A stretch of DNA of 64,000 nucleotides, taken from contig NC_134397.1 of NCBI RefSeq assembly GCF_050003625.1, positions 198,173,063 through 198,237,062 of the forward strand, given 5' to 3'. A program made the translations under genes and the position numbers. Every line of letters begins with the position of its first letter. Positions within the stretch are counted from its first letter, which is position 1. The notes beneath the pieces are model-generated. The model ran no database searches, was not told where the DNA came from, and saw only the letters and a list, made by a program, of their open reading frames with translations. The stretch comes from Haematobia irritans (Eukaryota > Arthropoda > Insecta > Diptera > Muscidae). Of the stretch, positions 43,827-55,142 are shown one piece after another.

Positions 43827-44153
43827 TCAGAACATATTTTCTCTTTAAATGTTCTAGACATATCTTAAAAATAAATCTATGTTTAAAAAAAAATGGAAAC
43901 ATGTCTGAATTAGAAATATAATATATACCATTCCTGTATTATTTTAGTATAATGTAATTGTAATGAATTCAAATGCCTTTTGTTATGTTTTTATTGAATA
44001 AAACGTATACTTTCCCTTTATAGTTGTTTTTCGCCTGTTTTTAAGGTGACGATTTTTTGACGAATTTTATGAGACAACTTGACGATTTTGACGAAAAATA
44101 TTTTAAAAATTGACGATTTTCAGCTCAAAACAGTTGGCACCACTGATGCAATG

Positions 44154-45654
44154 TGGATGCACTGCCTACTTTATTGTATACCAAAAAGCGCAACTAAATT
44201 CTTACTGCTGAAGTATTTTGTGCTGGGTACGTAGCAGGATTAAATTATAATAAATTGGGACTATTTGAATCAAATTTTTCCTGCATTGTAGTCTGGAAAA
44301 TTCTGAATTTAATACAATTTGCGATCAACATGTTACATGTTCTCCGTGAAAAAGTAACATTATTGAGGTGATCATACTTCCTCTCCGTGTGTAGGTTCAA
44401 GGTCTTCTCTTTCTAAAAATACGCTCCACATACACCATCATCCATTGTTCCTATTCGTCAGAGATGTGGCCTCAAATCTATATTGACTCTTATGATTCCC
44501 ACGGTCCTTACTCTTCTCTGGTATCTGCTCTATAACTTTTTATATTGATGCTAAGAAGACCGCCATGCAAAGGCAATTTTAGCTCCCCAATAAGCTAGAA
44601 AAACTTTTCAACTACATTGGATTTTGTTTTGCGATAGATACTACATACTGACCTAACTCAAAATGTTTCACGTAGTTATACGAAATTACGAAACATAAAA
44701 GGAATATTTGTGCTTTTGTTCTTTCAGCCTGTTACATTCGTAGTTTAAATTCAAAAAGAGACACTCTTTCAAACTTTGTACGTGAGAACTCCCTTTGAAC
44801 TCAATCAGAAAGACATGTGAAATGAAATAAAACTTATTTTCACACATTTGAATACATATACAGAAATTATGTATTTTTATGTACACACAAAAAATATCGC
44901 TCAAAAATTATAATATTTTTGTGTGTATAATAATAGTTGTGTTTCCAAGTCCTTTGATAGAATAGAAATGTGAATATTTTAAGATAAAACCTAGTGATTA
45001 TAACACCTAATGAATATGAGATTAGGTAAAATGTATTTACAAATAAATTAATATTATCTATTCTGAATAAAACTTCCATATAGATTTATGTAAAAAGTTA
45101 AATGAAATGAAATGAAAAAGAGGTTGATTATCAACATTTAGTCAACAAGTATTTCAATGGACTATAACATGGTATTTTCAAGAACACCCCAACTGACTCA
45201 CTAACATTTTGTTTAAGAGAGCTATCTCTCACCACAAACTTCCTGTTTATTTCTTATCACCTGTTACACATAGAGTTTTTCTCAAACGAATCTCATTAGC
45301 ATTTAAAGTGGTTTTCTCACAAACGTGGTTCTCACAAACTTTTATAACAAGAGAATTGATTGTTGTACTCTTCATTCATTTATACTTTTAGCTACTAACA
45401 ATTTTACTGAAGGATGTTATTGGGAAGTTCTTAAATCCTGGTTCTTGGAAAACTCTGAGTTGAATGAAACGCGTTTGAAGACATATTGATGAGATTTGAA
45501 CGTATATCTGTCTCTCAAGACATTTCTCAAAAGAAGGTGGGAATAGCAATTCCAAAGGAAGGATTTTACTCAGAAAACCAGTGCTAGTATACACTCACAT
45601 TAGTTTGAAATCATAATAAAGTTTATTCGAGTTTCGTTCAACTAACTACAAAAA
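44154..45654. other. Non-repetitive DNA, no gene recognised
   Basis: AT-rich DNA. A small imperfect hairpin with TACACACAAAAA arms lies at 44881-44928. No exon, RNA gene or transposon terminus was recognised. Confidence 0.45.
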
Positions 45655-48600
45655 CTCATTTTCAATAGAAATAACATTTTGGTAAAAGTTTCTATAGAAA
45701 TAAAATTTTGAAAAATTGTTTATAGAAATAAGACTTCGATAAAATTTTCTATGCAACTACAAAAAAAAAACTTTCTATAGAAATAAAATTTTGATAAAAC
45801 TTTCTGTACTAATAAAATTTTGACAAAATTTTCAAAAGAAATAAAATTTTGCCAAAATTTTCTTTATAAATAATATTTTGACAAAATTCTCTTAGAAATA
45901 AAATTTTGGCAAAATTTTTTAAAGAAATAACATTTTGGCAAAATTTTCTATAGAAATAAAATTTTCACAAAATTGTCTATAGAAATAAAACTATGACAAC
46001 ATTTTCTATAGAAATAAAATGTTGACAAAATTTCCTATAGAAATAAAATTTTGAATTACAATTTTGACAACATTTTCGAAAGAAATAAAATTTTCTGTAG
46101 TAATAAAATTTGAACAAAATTTTCTATAGAAATAAAATTTTGACAAAATTTTCTATAGAACTAAAATTTTAATAAAATTTTCTATAGAAATAAAATTTTG
46201 ACAAAATTTTCTATAGAAATAAAATTTTGACAAAATTTTCTATAGAAATAAAATTTTGACAAAATTTTTTATAGAAATAAAATTTTGAAAAAAAATTCTA
46301 TAGAATAAAAATTTTAACAAAATTTTCTATAGAAATTACATTTTGACAAAATTTTCTATAGAAATAAAATTTTGACAAAATTTTCTATGGAAATAAAATT
46401 TTGACAAAATGTTCTATAGAAATAAAATTTTGACAAAATTTTCTATAGAAATAAAATTTTGACAAAATTTTCTAAAGAAATAAAATTTTGACAAAATTTT
46501 CTAAAGAAATAAAATTTTGACAAAATTTTCTATAGAAATAAAATTTTGACAAAATTTTCTACAGAAATAAAATGTTGACAAAATTTTCTATAGAAATAAA
46601 ATTTTGACAAAATTTTCTAAAGAAATAAAATTTTGACAAAATATTCTATAGAAATAAAATTTTGACAAAATTTTTTATAGAAATAAAATTTTGACAAAAT
46701 TATCTATAGAAATAAAATTTTGACAAAATTTTCTATTGAAATAAAATGTTGACAACAAATTTTCTATAGAAATAAAATTTTGACAAAATTTTCTATAGAA
46801 ATAAAATGTTGACAAAATTTCCTATAGAAATAAAAGTTTGAATTACAATTTTGACAACATTTTCGAAAGAAATAAAATTTTCTGTAGTAATAAAATTTGA
46901 ACAAAATTTTCTATAGAAATAAAATTTTGACAAAATTTTCTATAGAACTAAAATTTTAATAAAATTTTCTATAGAAATAAAATTTTGACAAAATTTTCTA
47001 TAGAAATATAATTTTGACAAAATTTTCTAGAGAAATAAAATTTTGACAAAATTTTCTATAGAAATAAAATTTTGACAAAATTTTTTATAGAAATAAAATT
47101 TTGAAAAAATTTCTATAGAATAAAAATTTTAACAAAATTTTCTATAGAAATTACATTTTGACAAAATTTTCTATAGAAATAAAATTTTGACAAAATTTTC
47201 TATGGAAATAAAATTTTGACAAAATGTTCTATAGAAATAAAATTTTGACAAAATTTTCTATAGAAATAAAATTTTGACAAAATTTGATACAGAAATAAAA
47301 TTTTCACACAATTTTCTATAGAAATAAAATTTTTACAAAATTTTCTATAGTAATAAAATTTTGACAAAATTTTCTATAGAAATAAAATTTTAACACAATT
47401 TTCTATAGAAATAAAATTTTGACAAAATTTTCTGGAGAAATAAAATTTTGACAAAATTTTCTATAGAAATAAAATTTTAATAAAATTTTCTATAGAAATA
47501 AAATTTTGACAAAATTTTCTATAGAACTAAAATTTTAATAAAATTTTCTATAGAAATAAAATTTTGACAAAATTTTCTATAGAAATATAATTTTGACAAA
47601 ATTTTCTATAGAAATAAAATTTTGACAAAATTTTTTATAGAAATAAAATTTTGACAAAATTTTTTATAGAAATAAAATTTTGAAAAAATTTTCTATAGAA
47701 TAAAAATTTTAACAAAATTTTCTATAGAAATTACATTTTGACAAAATTTTCTATAGAAATAAAATTTAGACAAAATTTTCTATGGAAATAAAATTTTGAC
47801 AAAATGTTCTATAGAAATAAAATTTTGACAAAATTTTCTATAGAAATAAAATTTTGACAAAATTTGATACAGAAATAAAATTTTCACACAATTTTCTATA
47901 GAAATAAAATTTTTACAAAATTTTCTATAGTAATAAAATTTTGACAAAATTTTCTATAGAAATAAAATTTTAACACAATTTTCTATAGAAATAAAATTTT
48001 GACAAAATTTTCTAGAGAAATAAAATTTTGACAAAATTTTCTATAGAAATAAAATTTTAATAAAATTTTCTATAGAAATAAAAATTTGACAAAATTTTCT
48101 ATAGAAATAAAATTTTCACAAAATTTTCTATAGAAATAAAATTTTGACAAAATTTTCTATAGAAATAAAATGTTGACAAAATTTTCTATATAAATAAAAT
48201 TTTGACAAAATTTTCTATAGAAATAAAATTTTGACAAAATTTTCTATAGAAATAAAATTTTGACAAAATTTGATACAGAAATAAAATTTTCACACAATTT
48301 TCTATAGAAATAAAATTTTTACAAAATTTTCTATAGTAATAAAATTTTGACAAAATTTTCTATAGAAATAAAATTTTAACACAATTTTCTATAGAAATAA
48401 AATTTTGATAAAATTTTCTAGAGAAATAAAATTTTGACAAAATTTTCTATAGAAATAAAATTTTAATAAAATTCTCTATAGAAATAAAAATTTGACAAAA
48501 TTTTCTATAGAAATAAAATTTTCACAAAATTTTCTATAGAAATAAAATTTTGACAAAATTTTCTATAGAAATAAAATGTTGACAAAATTTTCTATATAAA

Positions 48601-48984
48601 TAAAATTTTGACAAAATTTTCTATAGAAATAAAATTTTGACAACATTTTCTATAGAAATAAAAGTTTGACAAAATTTTCTATAGAAATAAAATTTTGACA
48701 AAATTGTCTTTACAAATAAAAGTTTGACAAAATTTTCTGTAGTAATAAAATTTTGTCAAAATTTTCTATAGAAATAAAATTTCGAAAAAATTTTCTATAG
48801 AAATAAAATTTCATCAAAAATTTCTATAGAAATAAAATTTTGACAAAATTTTCAATAAATAAAATAAAATTTTGAAAAAATTTTCTATAGAAATAAAATG
48901 TTGCAATTTGTTTTGTTTAGTTTTTTTTTTGTAAAATTTTCTCCCAATGTTATTAGATTATTTTTGCCTCGAGTGGCAACCGTG
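45655..48984 (-). mobile_element. Largest 29-bp array, reverse orientation, with terminal bookend
   Basis: More than 110 units of ATTTTGACAAAATTTTCTATAGAAATAAA. Recurring variant blocks give higher-order structure: AATTTGATACAG at 47281, 47861 and 48267 (580 and 406 bp apart, 20 and 14 units), and GAATTACAATTTTGACAAC at 46053 and 46840. The right end carries ATTAGATTATTTTTGCCTCG and GAGTGGCAACCGTG (to 48984), the inverted left bookend of the satellite element at 51750. The left end near 45655 has no bookend. Confidence 0.88.
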
Positions 48985-50230
48985 ATAATAAAAATTATAA
49001 TAAGTTAGCGAGTAGAGGCTATTGGTCAAACAATATTCTTTGAGATAAGCTTACAAGGTTCGAATTCCATCAAGTCTGTAGAACTGTTGTAGAATGAGTA
49101 CTCCTTACCATTTTTCGAGAAAAAAGTTTATTATTATGAAATATGTTTATTTGTTTTTAGTAAAGTATCTATTTTCGGTTAATAACTCAGCAAAGTTATA
49201 TTGTGTACCCTTTGGTGACATATAACCCATTAAACACATTCACATTTCTCTGAAATGGACACACATTCCAGAGGTCCATGGAAATAGAGCAACGCCATAC
49301 TTCAACTACAAAACATGACCAAATAACATTACTTGCGTGAAAAATGCATAGCCTTGTGCGAGTACTCTTGGTTCCTGTTACCCATTGAAACATCAAAGGA
49401 TTGCAAGCGGTTTTCATTATTGCCCAATTAATTATGATAATTGTTGTGGCATTTTGTAGTCCTTTATTAAAAGCAATCCCTTTTGGTAATCCTTTGTCTG
49501 TTCGCGTTTGCCCTAATGAACAAAAAATATTTTTTGTAAATATTCTTTTTATGCGTTACACATTTATGATGCTATTGCCTGCTCGACAGAGCCATTGCAA
49601 AACTCTTTACTCCCACACAAATGGGATACATTTTTCGTCCTCCGCATGTGGTTATAGTAACGGTGGCCCAGAAAGCCATGACAACCATATAACAACAATG
49701 CACTATTTTGCATTTAAGTTGCCTTTATAGCCTTGCTTCTATTCTCTCATATCCTGGTAAATTATATGGTAAGTTTTGTGGAATGGGTTAATTTTGTGGT
49801 GATTTATGAAATACAAATGGATGGACTGGACTGGTAGCAGATAATATGATATACGAAAATATGCATATGAGTTTGCAGTGACATTTAAATTGGAGAATCA
49901 TTTGGAATATTTTTTTTCTATTCTATACAAACCAAAAACAAAATTCTTTCCTCCGAAACGAAATTTTAGACCAATGATTTTTTTCTCTTTTGTCCTGTTA
50001 AAGTTTTCTCTTTGAGGGGAAACAAATTTTTATTTAAGGTACCAGTTGTCACGTTTGTCCCAAATAAACTTCATTAGTTTAGAAATTGCCTATAAACATA
50101 TATAGAAAGAGAGACCAAGAGAATATGCAGCATGTAAACAAATGGAAGTAACAAATGTACCCCTTAAAAATATATACTAACAAACAAAAAAAAAAGAAAA
50201 AAAAAAGTTTTTTCTACCAGTGTATGCCTA
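48985..50230. other. Non-repetitive DNA, no gene recognised
   Basis: Mixed AT-rich DNA. Open frames at 49196-49417 (minus) and 49401-49730 (plus) have no recognised domain. Probably host intergenic or intronic sequence. An A-rich tract sits at 50178-50206. Confidence 0.45.
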
Positions 50231-50845
50231 CACTGAAAAAAATATTGTCGTGATTTTCATGTGCTTAAAATACGAATGCGTTTTTTGCTTAGCATAGAAG
50301 ACGAATTTCTCTGATATAAAATATTTTTCCTTGTCCAAAAGACGATGAACTTTTCTATAATGTTGTTTTTTTCTTATAATTAAGTAATTCGACTTAAAAA
50401 TGGGTATCTTAAAATGGGTATCTAAAAAGCATTTAAAAATAGGAGATGCTTTTTAACATTTTATTTTTTATTATTTATTTATTTTATATTATAAACAATT
50501 TTGCTTGAATTTGAAAATTTATCGAGACTCGAAAAAAATCGAGTCTGAATTTGAAAATTTAAATTGTCGTTAACACGTTTTTAAAGGACTTTGATAGCAC
50601 ATGAAGAAAAAAGTTTAAAAAACGAATGAATTTAGATTTGTTTACTACACGCAGAGAAGGAATATGATCACCCCAAACCATGTTCCAAGAGCAAAATGTT
50701 ACTTTTTCACGGAAAACATGAAGCCTGTTTGTCGAAACCATTCACTTTTCTCGGAAATTATATTTCTGATTTCGGAAAGCATGTTATGCTTGACGAGAAA
50801 ATAATATTTTTGCAACAAAAATGCCGGGCGTGCCTTTTTTCAGTG
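50231..50845. mobile_element. CACTG-type MITE, composite, 615 bp
   Basis: CACTGAAAAAAATATTGTCG at 50231 and CTTTTTTCAGTG ending 50845 form the terminal repeats. TA flanks both sides (50229-50230 and 50846-50847). The left part matches the MITEs at 26994 and 59395, but from about 50650 the sequence (CGCAGAGAAGGAATATGATC, CAAAATGTTACTTTTTCACG) is different. This suggests recombination between two related elements or a nested partial element. Confidence 0.75.
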
Positions 50846-50974
50846 TAAGGTGAAACATAATATGTTTGTACAATATAAACAATATTTTGTGTGGACCTAT
50901 CCTGAAAATAGATATGCTTGAAGCAGAATGTGTTTGGAGAATATGTTACAGAAGCGATTTTTGTTTGAGGGTAC

Positions 50975-51084
50975 AGTAGTTGCTATTGATGTAGGTAGGA
51001 CGATATTGTAAATGGGCCACATCGGATCACCTTTAGGTATAGCCCCCATTTAAACTAACTCCCAGATTTACGGAAGAGCAAATT
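50975..51084. repeat. Family A fragment
   Basis: AGTAGTTGCTATTGATGTAG, AATGGGCCACATCGGATCAC and GGTATAGCCCCCATTTAAAC match the segment after the AACTTGGCACAAG block of family A. Both ends are truncated. It is joined directly to a SINE fragment. Confidence 0.75.
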
Positions 51085-51155
51085 TCCGAACGGCGTTTTA
51101 CATTGCATTGAAACCACTTAGAGAAGCTTTGAAATACTCAGAAATGTCACCAGTA
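51085..51155 (-). repeat. SINE body fragment
   Basis: CGAACGGCGTTTTACATTGC, ATTGAAACCACTTAGAGAAG and CTTTGAAATACTCAGAAATG match the body of the complete SINE (38754-38815). Neither the tRNA head nor the tail is present. Confidence 0.8.
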
Positions 51156-51278
51156 CCTTATTCAAAAGATTTGCTAAAATTAAATAACTCAAATTATTTT
51201 AATACCAAAATTGACATTGACTTAGTTAGAATGTGTAGAAACATGTACTAATTATAATAGAATTATAGTATAGTACAG

Positions 51279-51749
51279 AACAAGTAAGGAAAGTCTAAAG
51301 TCGGACGGGGACGACTATATTATACCCTGCACCTCTTAGTAATTTTACCTGTCGATTCAATCTTAAATTCTTCAATATCAATTCTACTCCCAGAGAAAAA
51401 TTACACGTAAATTTAAAGTGTGCATAAATGGGAGCTATATATAAATGTGAATAGCTTTTAATCAAATTTAATTTAATTTAATTTAATTTAATCTTTGTAC
51501 AACAATTGAATCAAATCAAAGCGAAACTCTAGCCGCTTGGAACAATTAAGAGCATGTCGGGCGAAGGCTATTTGCGAAAGTTATATCTAAATCCGAAGTC
51601 ATTTCTTCCACAATTAAGAAATCCGAAATACATATTTATGCCAATTTAAAGACGATTTAAATTCTATTTGACCTGTTACCTAGACTTTCACTCAAAAAAT
51701 AAGTTCACAGACAGACAGACGGACGGACTTGGCTAGATCAACTCTGGGG
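51279..51749. mobile_element. Family C repeat, copy 1, left part
   Basis: AACAAGTAAGGAAAGTCTAA, AGTCGGACGGGGACGAC and TATTATACCCTGCACCTC match the start of the complete family C copy at 57234. The middle is shortened; it keeps ATAAATGGGAGCTATATATA and GACAGACAGACGGACGGAC. It breaks at the target duplication CTCTGGGG of the satellite element, and resumes at 55143. Confidence 0.75.
51460..51494. repeat. (TTTAA)n short tandem repeat
   Basis: Six or so pentamers of AATTT within family C copy 1. Confidence 0.8.
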
Positions 51750-52015
51750 CATGGTTGCCACGTGAACTACATATAATCTACCAAAATTTGGAGAAAATTT
51801 TACCACAAAACTACCGAACAAAAAAATCTTATTTTGCTAAATTGTATTGCTATACAAAATTTTATTTCTATTGAAAATTTTGTCAAAATTGTATTTCTTT
51901 AGAAAATTTTGTCAAAATTGTATTTCTTTAGAAAATTTTGTCAACATGTTATTTCTATAGAAAATTTTGTCAAGGTTTTATTTCTATAAGCAATTTTGTC
52001 AACATTTGATTTCTA

Positions 52016-53283
52016 ACAGGTTGGCTGATATGTCCCCCGTTTTAACACATAGATGGCGTCGCTAGTATTAAATGCATATTATTTTTATATAGTACCAACC
52101 TTCAAATGATTCGTGTCAAAATTTGACGTCTGTAAGTCAATTAGTTTGTGAGATAGAGCGTCTTTTGTGAAGCAACTTTGGTATTGTGAAAAAATGGAAA
52201 AAAGGAATTTCGTGTTTTGATAAAATACTGTTTTCTGAAGGAAAAAAATACGGTGGAAGCAAAAACTTGGCTTGATAATGAGTTTCCGGACTCTGCCCCA
52301 GGGAAATCAACCATAATTGATTGGTATGCAAAATTCAAGCGTGGTGAAATGAGCACGGAGGACGGTGAACGCAGTGGACGCCCGAAAGAGGTGGTTACCG
52401 ACGAAAACATCAAAAAAATCCACAAAATGATTTTGAATGACCGTAAAATGAAGTTGACCGAGATAGCAAAGGCCTTAAAGATATCAAAGGAACTTGTTGG
52501 TCATATCATTCATCAATATTTGAATATGCGGAAGCTCTGAGCAAAATGGGTGCCGCGCGAGCTCACATTTGACCAAAAACAACAACGTGTTGATGATTCT
52601 GAGCGGTGTTTGCAGCTTTTAACTCGTAATACACCCGAGTTCTTCCGTCGATATGTGACAATGGATGAAACATGGCTTCTTCACTACACTCCTGAGTATG
52701 AGTGGACAGCGACCGGTGAACCGTCTCCGAAGCGTGGAAAGATTCAAAAGTCCGCTGGCAAAGTAATGGCCTCTGTTTTTTGGGATGCGCATGGAATAAT
52801 TTTTATCGATTATCTTGAGAAGGGAAAAACCATCAACAGTGACTATTATATGGCATTATTGGAGCATTTGAAGGTCGAAATCGCGGCAAAGCGGCCCCAT
52901 ATGAAGTAGAAAAAAGTGTTGTTCCACCAAGATAACGCACTGTCCACAAGTCATTGAGAACGATGGCAAAAATTCATGAATTGGGCTTCGATTTCTTCGC
53001 CGCCCACCGTATTCTCCAGATCTGGCCCCAGCTACTTTTTCTTGTTCTCAGACCTCAAAAGGATGCTCGCAGGGAAAAAATATGGCTGCAATGAAGTGGT
53101 GATCGCCGAAACTGAGGCCTATTTTGAGGCAAAACAGAAGGAGTACTACCAAAATGGTATCAAGAAATTGGAAGGTCGTTATAATCGTTTTATCGCTCTT
53201 GGAGGGAACTATGTTGAATAATAAAAACGAATTTTGACAAAAAAATGTGTTTTTCTTTGTTAGACCGGGGACTTATCAGCCAA
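52016..53283 (+). mobile_element. Himar1-like mariner, copy M3, full length but mutated
   Basis: Left repeat ACAGGTTGGCTGATATGTCC follows TA at 52014-52015. The right repeat GGGGACTTATCAGCCAA lacks its last five bases (CCTGT). At about 1.27 kb it is the only copy of full family length. It is inserted in the 29-bp array. Confidence 0.92.
52194..53221 (+). pseudogene. Mariner transposase pseudogene (M3)
   Basis: The start codon is at 52194 but one A appears lost from the A-run in the fourth or fifth codon, so the frame fails at once; in the right frame IKYCFLKEKNTVEAKTWL follows. A TGA replaces a Cys codon at about 52538 (MRKL-stop). VTMDETWLLHYTPE is followed by an in-frame deletion of five or so residues (PEYEWTATGEP). 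TAG replaces a Lys codon at about 52907 after RPHMK. Further frameshifts destroy the second and third catalytic regions (HQDNAL.., then ILSPPTVFSRSGP). The C-terminus IALGGNYVE is intact. Clearly dead. Confidence 0.9.
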
Positions 53284-54830
53284 TATTTTATTAAAAAATT
53301 TGTCAAAATTTTATTTCTATACAAAAATTTTGTCAAAATGTTATTTCTATAGAAAATTTTGTCAAAATGTTATTTCTATAGATAAATTTGTCAAAATTTT
53401 ATTTATATAGAGAATTCTGTCCAAATGTTATTTCTATAGGAAATTTTGTCAAAATTTTATTTCTATAGAAGATTTAATCAAAATTTTATTTCTATTGAAA
53501 ATTTTGTCAAAATTTTATTTTTTGTCAAAATTTAACGTTTATATAAAATTTTGTAAAAATTTTATTTATATAAAATTTTGTAAAAATTTTATGTTTATAT
53601 AAAATTTTGTGTATATAAAATTTTGGCAAACTTTTATTTTTATAAAAAATTTTGTCAAAATTTTATTTCTATAAATTTTGTCAAAATTTTATTTCTATAG
53701 AAAATTTTGTCAACATTTAATAATAATAATAATTTGATAATTTTAATAATAATTTTGTCCAATTTTTACTTCTGTAGAAAATGTTGGCAGAATTTTATTT
53801 TTATAAAAATGTTTGCCAAAATTTTATTTCTATATTAAATTAGCCATATTTTGTTTATATAGGCAATTTTGACAAAACGTTATTTCTATAGAAAATTTAA
53901 TCAAAATTTTATTTCTTTAGAAAAATTTGTCAAAATTTTATCAACATTTTCTTTTTATAAATTTTGTCAACATTTTATTTTTATATGAAATTTTGGCAAA
54001 ATTTCATTTTTATGTTTTATTTTTTTATAGATTTTTATTTTTTGTTTCAAAATTTTATTTCTGTAGAAAATTTTGTCAAGGATTTATTTCTATAAACAAT
54101 TTTGTCAAAATTTCATTTCTATTGAAAATTATGTCAAAATTTTATTTCTATAGAAAATTTTGTCAAAATTTTATTTCTATAGAAAATTTTGTCAAGATTT
54201 TATTTCTATAGAAAATTTTGTCAAAATTTTAATTCTATGGAAAATTTTGTCAAAATTTTATTTCTATAGAAAATTTTGTCAAAATTTTATTTTTATAGAA
54301 CAATTTGTCAAAACTTTATTTTTATACAAAATTCTGTCAAAATTTTATTTTTTTGGAAAATGTAATCAAAATTTTATTTTCATAGAAAATGTAAAGAAAA
54401 TTTTATTAAAATTTTAGTTCTATAGAAAATTTTGTCAAAATTTTATTTCTATAGAAAATTTTGTTCAAATTTTATTACTACAGAAATTTTTATTTCTTTC
54501 GAAAATGTTGTCAAAATTGTAATTCAAAATTTTATTTCTATAGGAAATTTTGTCAAAATTTTATTTCTATAGAAAATTTTGTCAAAATTTTATTTCTATA
54601 GAAAATTTTGTCAAAATTTTATTTCTATAGAAAATTTTGTCAAAATTTTATTTCTATAGAAAATTTTGTCAACATTTTATTTCTATAGAAATTTTTTCAA
54701 AATTTTTATTTCTATAGACATTTTTATCAAAATTTTATTTCTTTAGAAATTTTTATCAAAATTTTCTATAAAAGATTTTGCCAAAAAATTTAGTCTTATA
54801 GAAAGTTTTGCCAAAATTTTATTTCGTTTT
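53284..54830 (+). repeat. 29-bp array downstream of mariner M3
   Basis: About 50 forward units, irregular at first (53520-53600 with TTTATATAAAATTTTG and a short AATAATAATAATTTG stretch at 53720) and homogeneous at 54090-54330 and 54540-54690. Confidence 0.92.
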
Positions 54831-54965
54831 GTTTTGTTATTGTTGGTTTATTCTTTAATCGTTATTGTTGTTTTTGATTTCTGCTTAAAACCATGCTTTG
54901 ACTAAACTACAAGTGTAGCTTAACCAATAGAAGAAAATAATGTTTGTCAAATTTATTTATTTTAT
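54831..54965. repeat. Family P fragment
   Basis: TTTTGTTTTGTTATTGTTGG, TCTGCTTAAAACCATGC and AGTGTAGCTTAACCAATAG match the family P copies at 14090-14225 and 61505-61590. It lies inside the satellite element, again at the edge of a 29-bp array. Confidence 0.75.
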
Positions 54966-55142
54966 TTCGATAGAAAATAGATAATTTTGTTCTATAGAAA
55001 AATTGGGAAGTTTTGTTATATAGAAAAATTGGGAAGGGGAATATTTTGCAAAATCTACCAAAACATCAAGAATTCTATCAATCTACCAAACAGTAAAAAT
55101 TCTATCAGTTTTGCGAGAATTCTACCAACTGTGGCGAGCGCG

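Larger units (their letters stand above)
41385..44145 (+). mobile_element. hAT transposon, 2761 bp, nearly intact
   Basis: Terminal inverted repeats CAGCGGTGCCAACT (41385) and, inverted at the right end, CAGTGGTGCCAACT (to 44145), with one mismatch. Flanks ATGCAGTG (41377-41384) and ATGCAATG (44146-44153) are an 8-bp target duplication with one substitution, diagnostic of hAT. Subterminal GACGATTT repeats lie inside both ends. It encodes one spliced transposase. Flanking DNA is non-repetitive. Confidence 0.95.
51750..55142 (+). mobile_element. Complete satellite-bearing TIR element with 8-bp TSD
   Basis: Left end CATGGTTGCCACGTG with ATAATCTACCAAAATTTGG and AAAACTACCGAAC; right end AGAATTCTACCAACTGTGGC then GAGCGCG. 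The ends are inverted relative to each other (CATGGTTGCCAC against CGCGCTCGCCAC, 8 of 12). Family C DNA is duplicated as CTCTGGGG (51742-51749) and CTCAGGGG (55143-55150), one mismatch. The interior is a forward 29-bp array (51835-52013 and 53284-54830), a family P fragment (54831-54965) and inner bookends. Terminus and duplication length suggest a non-autonomous hAT element. A mariner (52016-53283) is nested inside. Confidence 0.75.

Noticed and set aside
45613..45620. ATAATAAA as a target duplication partner of 48985-48992 for the large satellite element
   Set aside because: The match is low-complexity and no CACGGTTGCCAC terminus lies beside it on the left, so it is probably coincidence.
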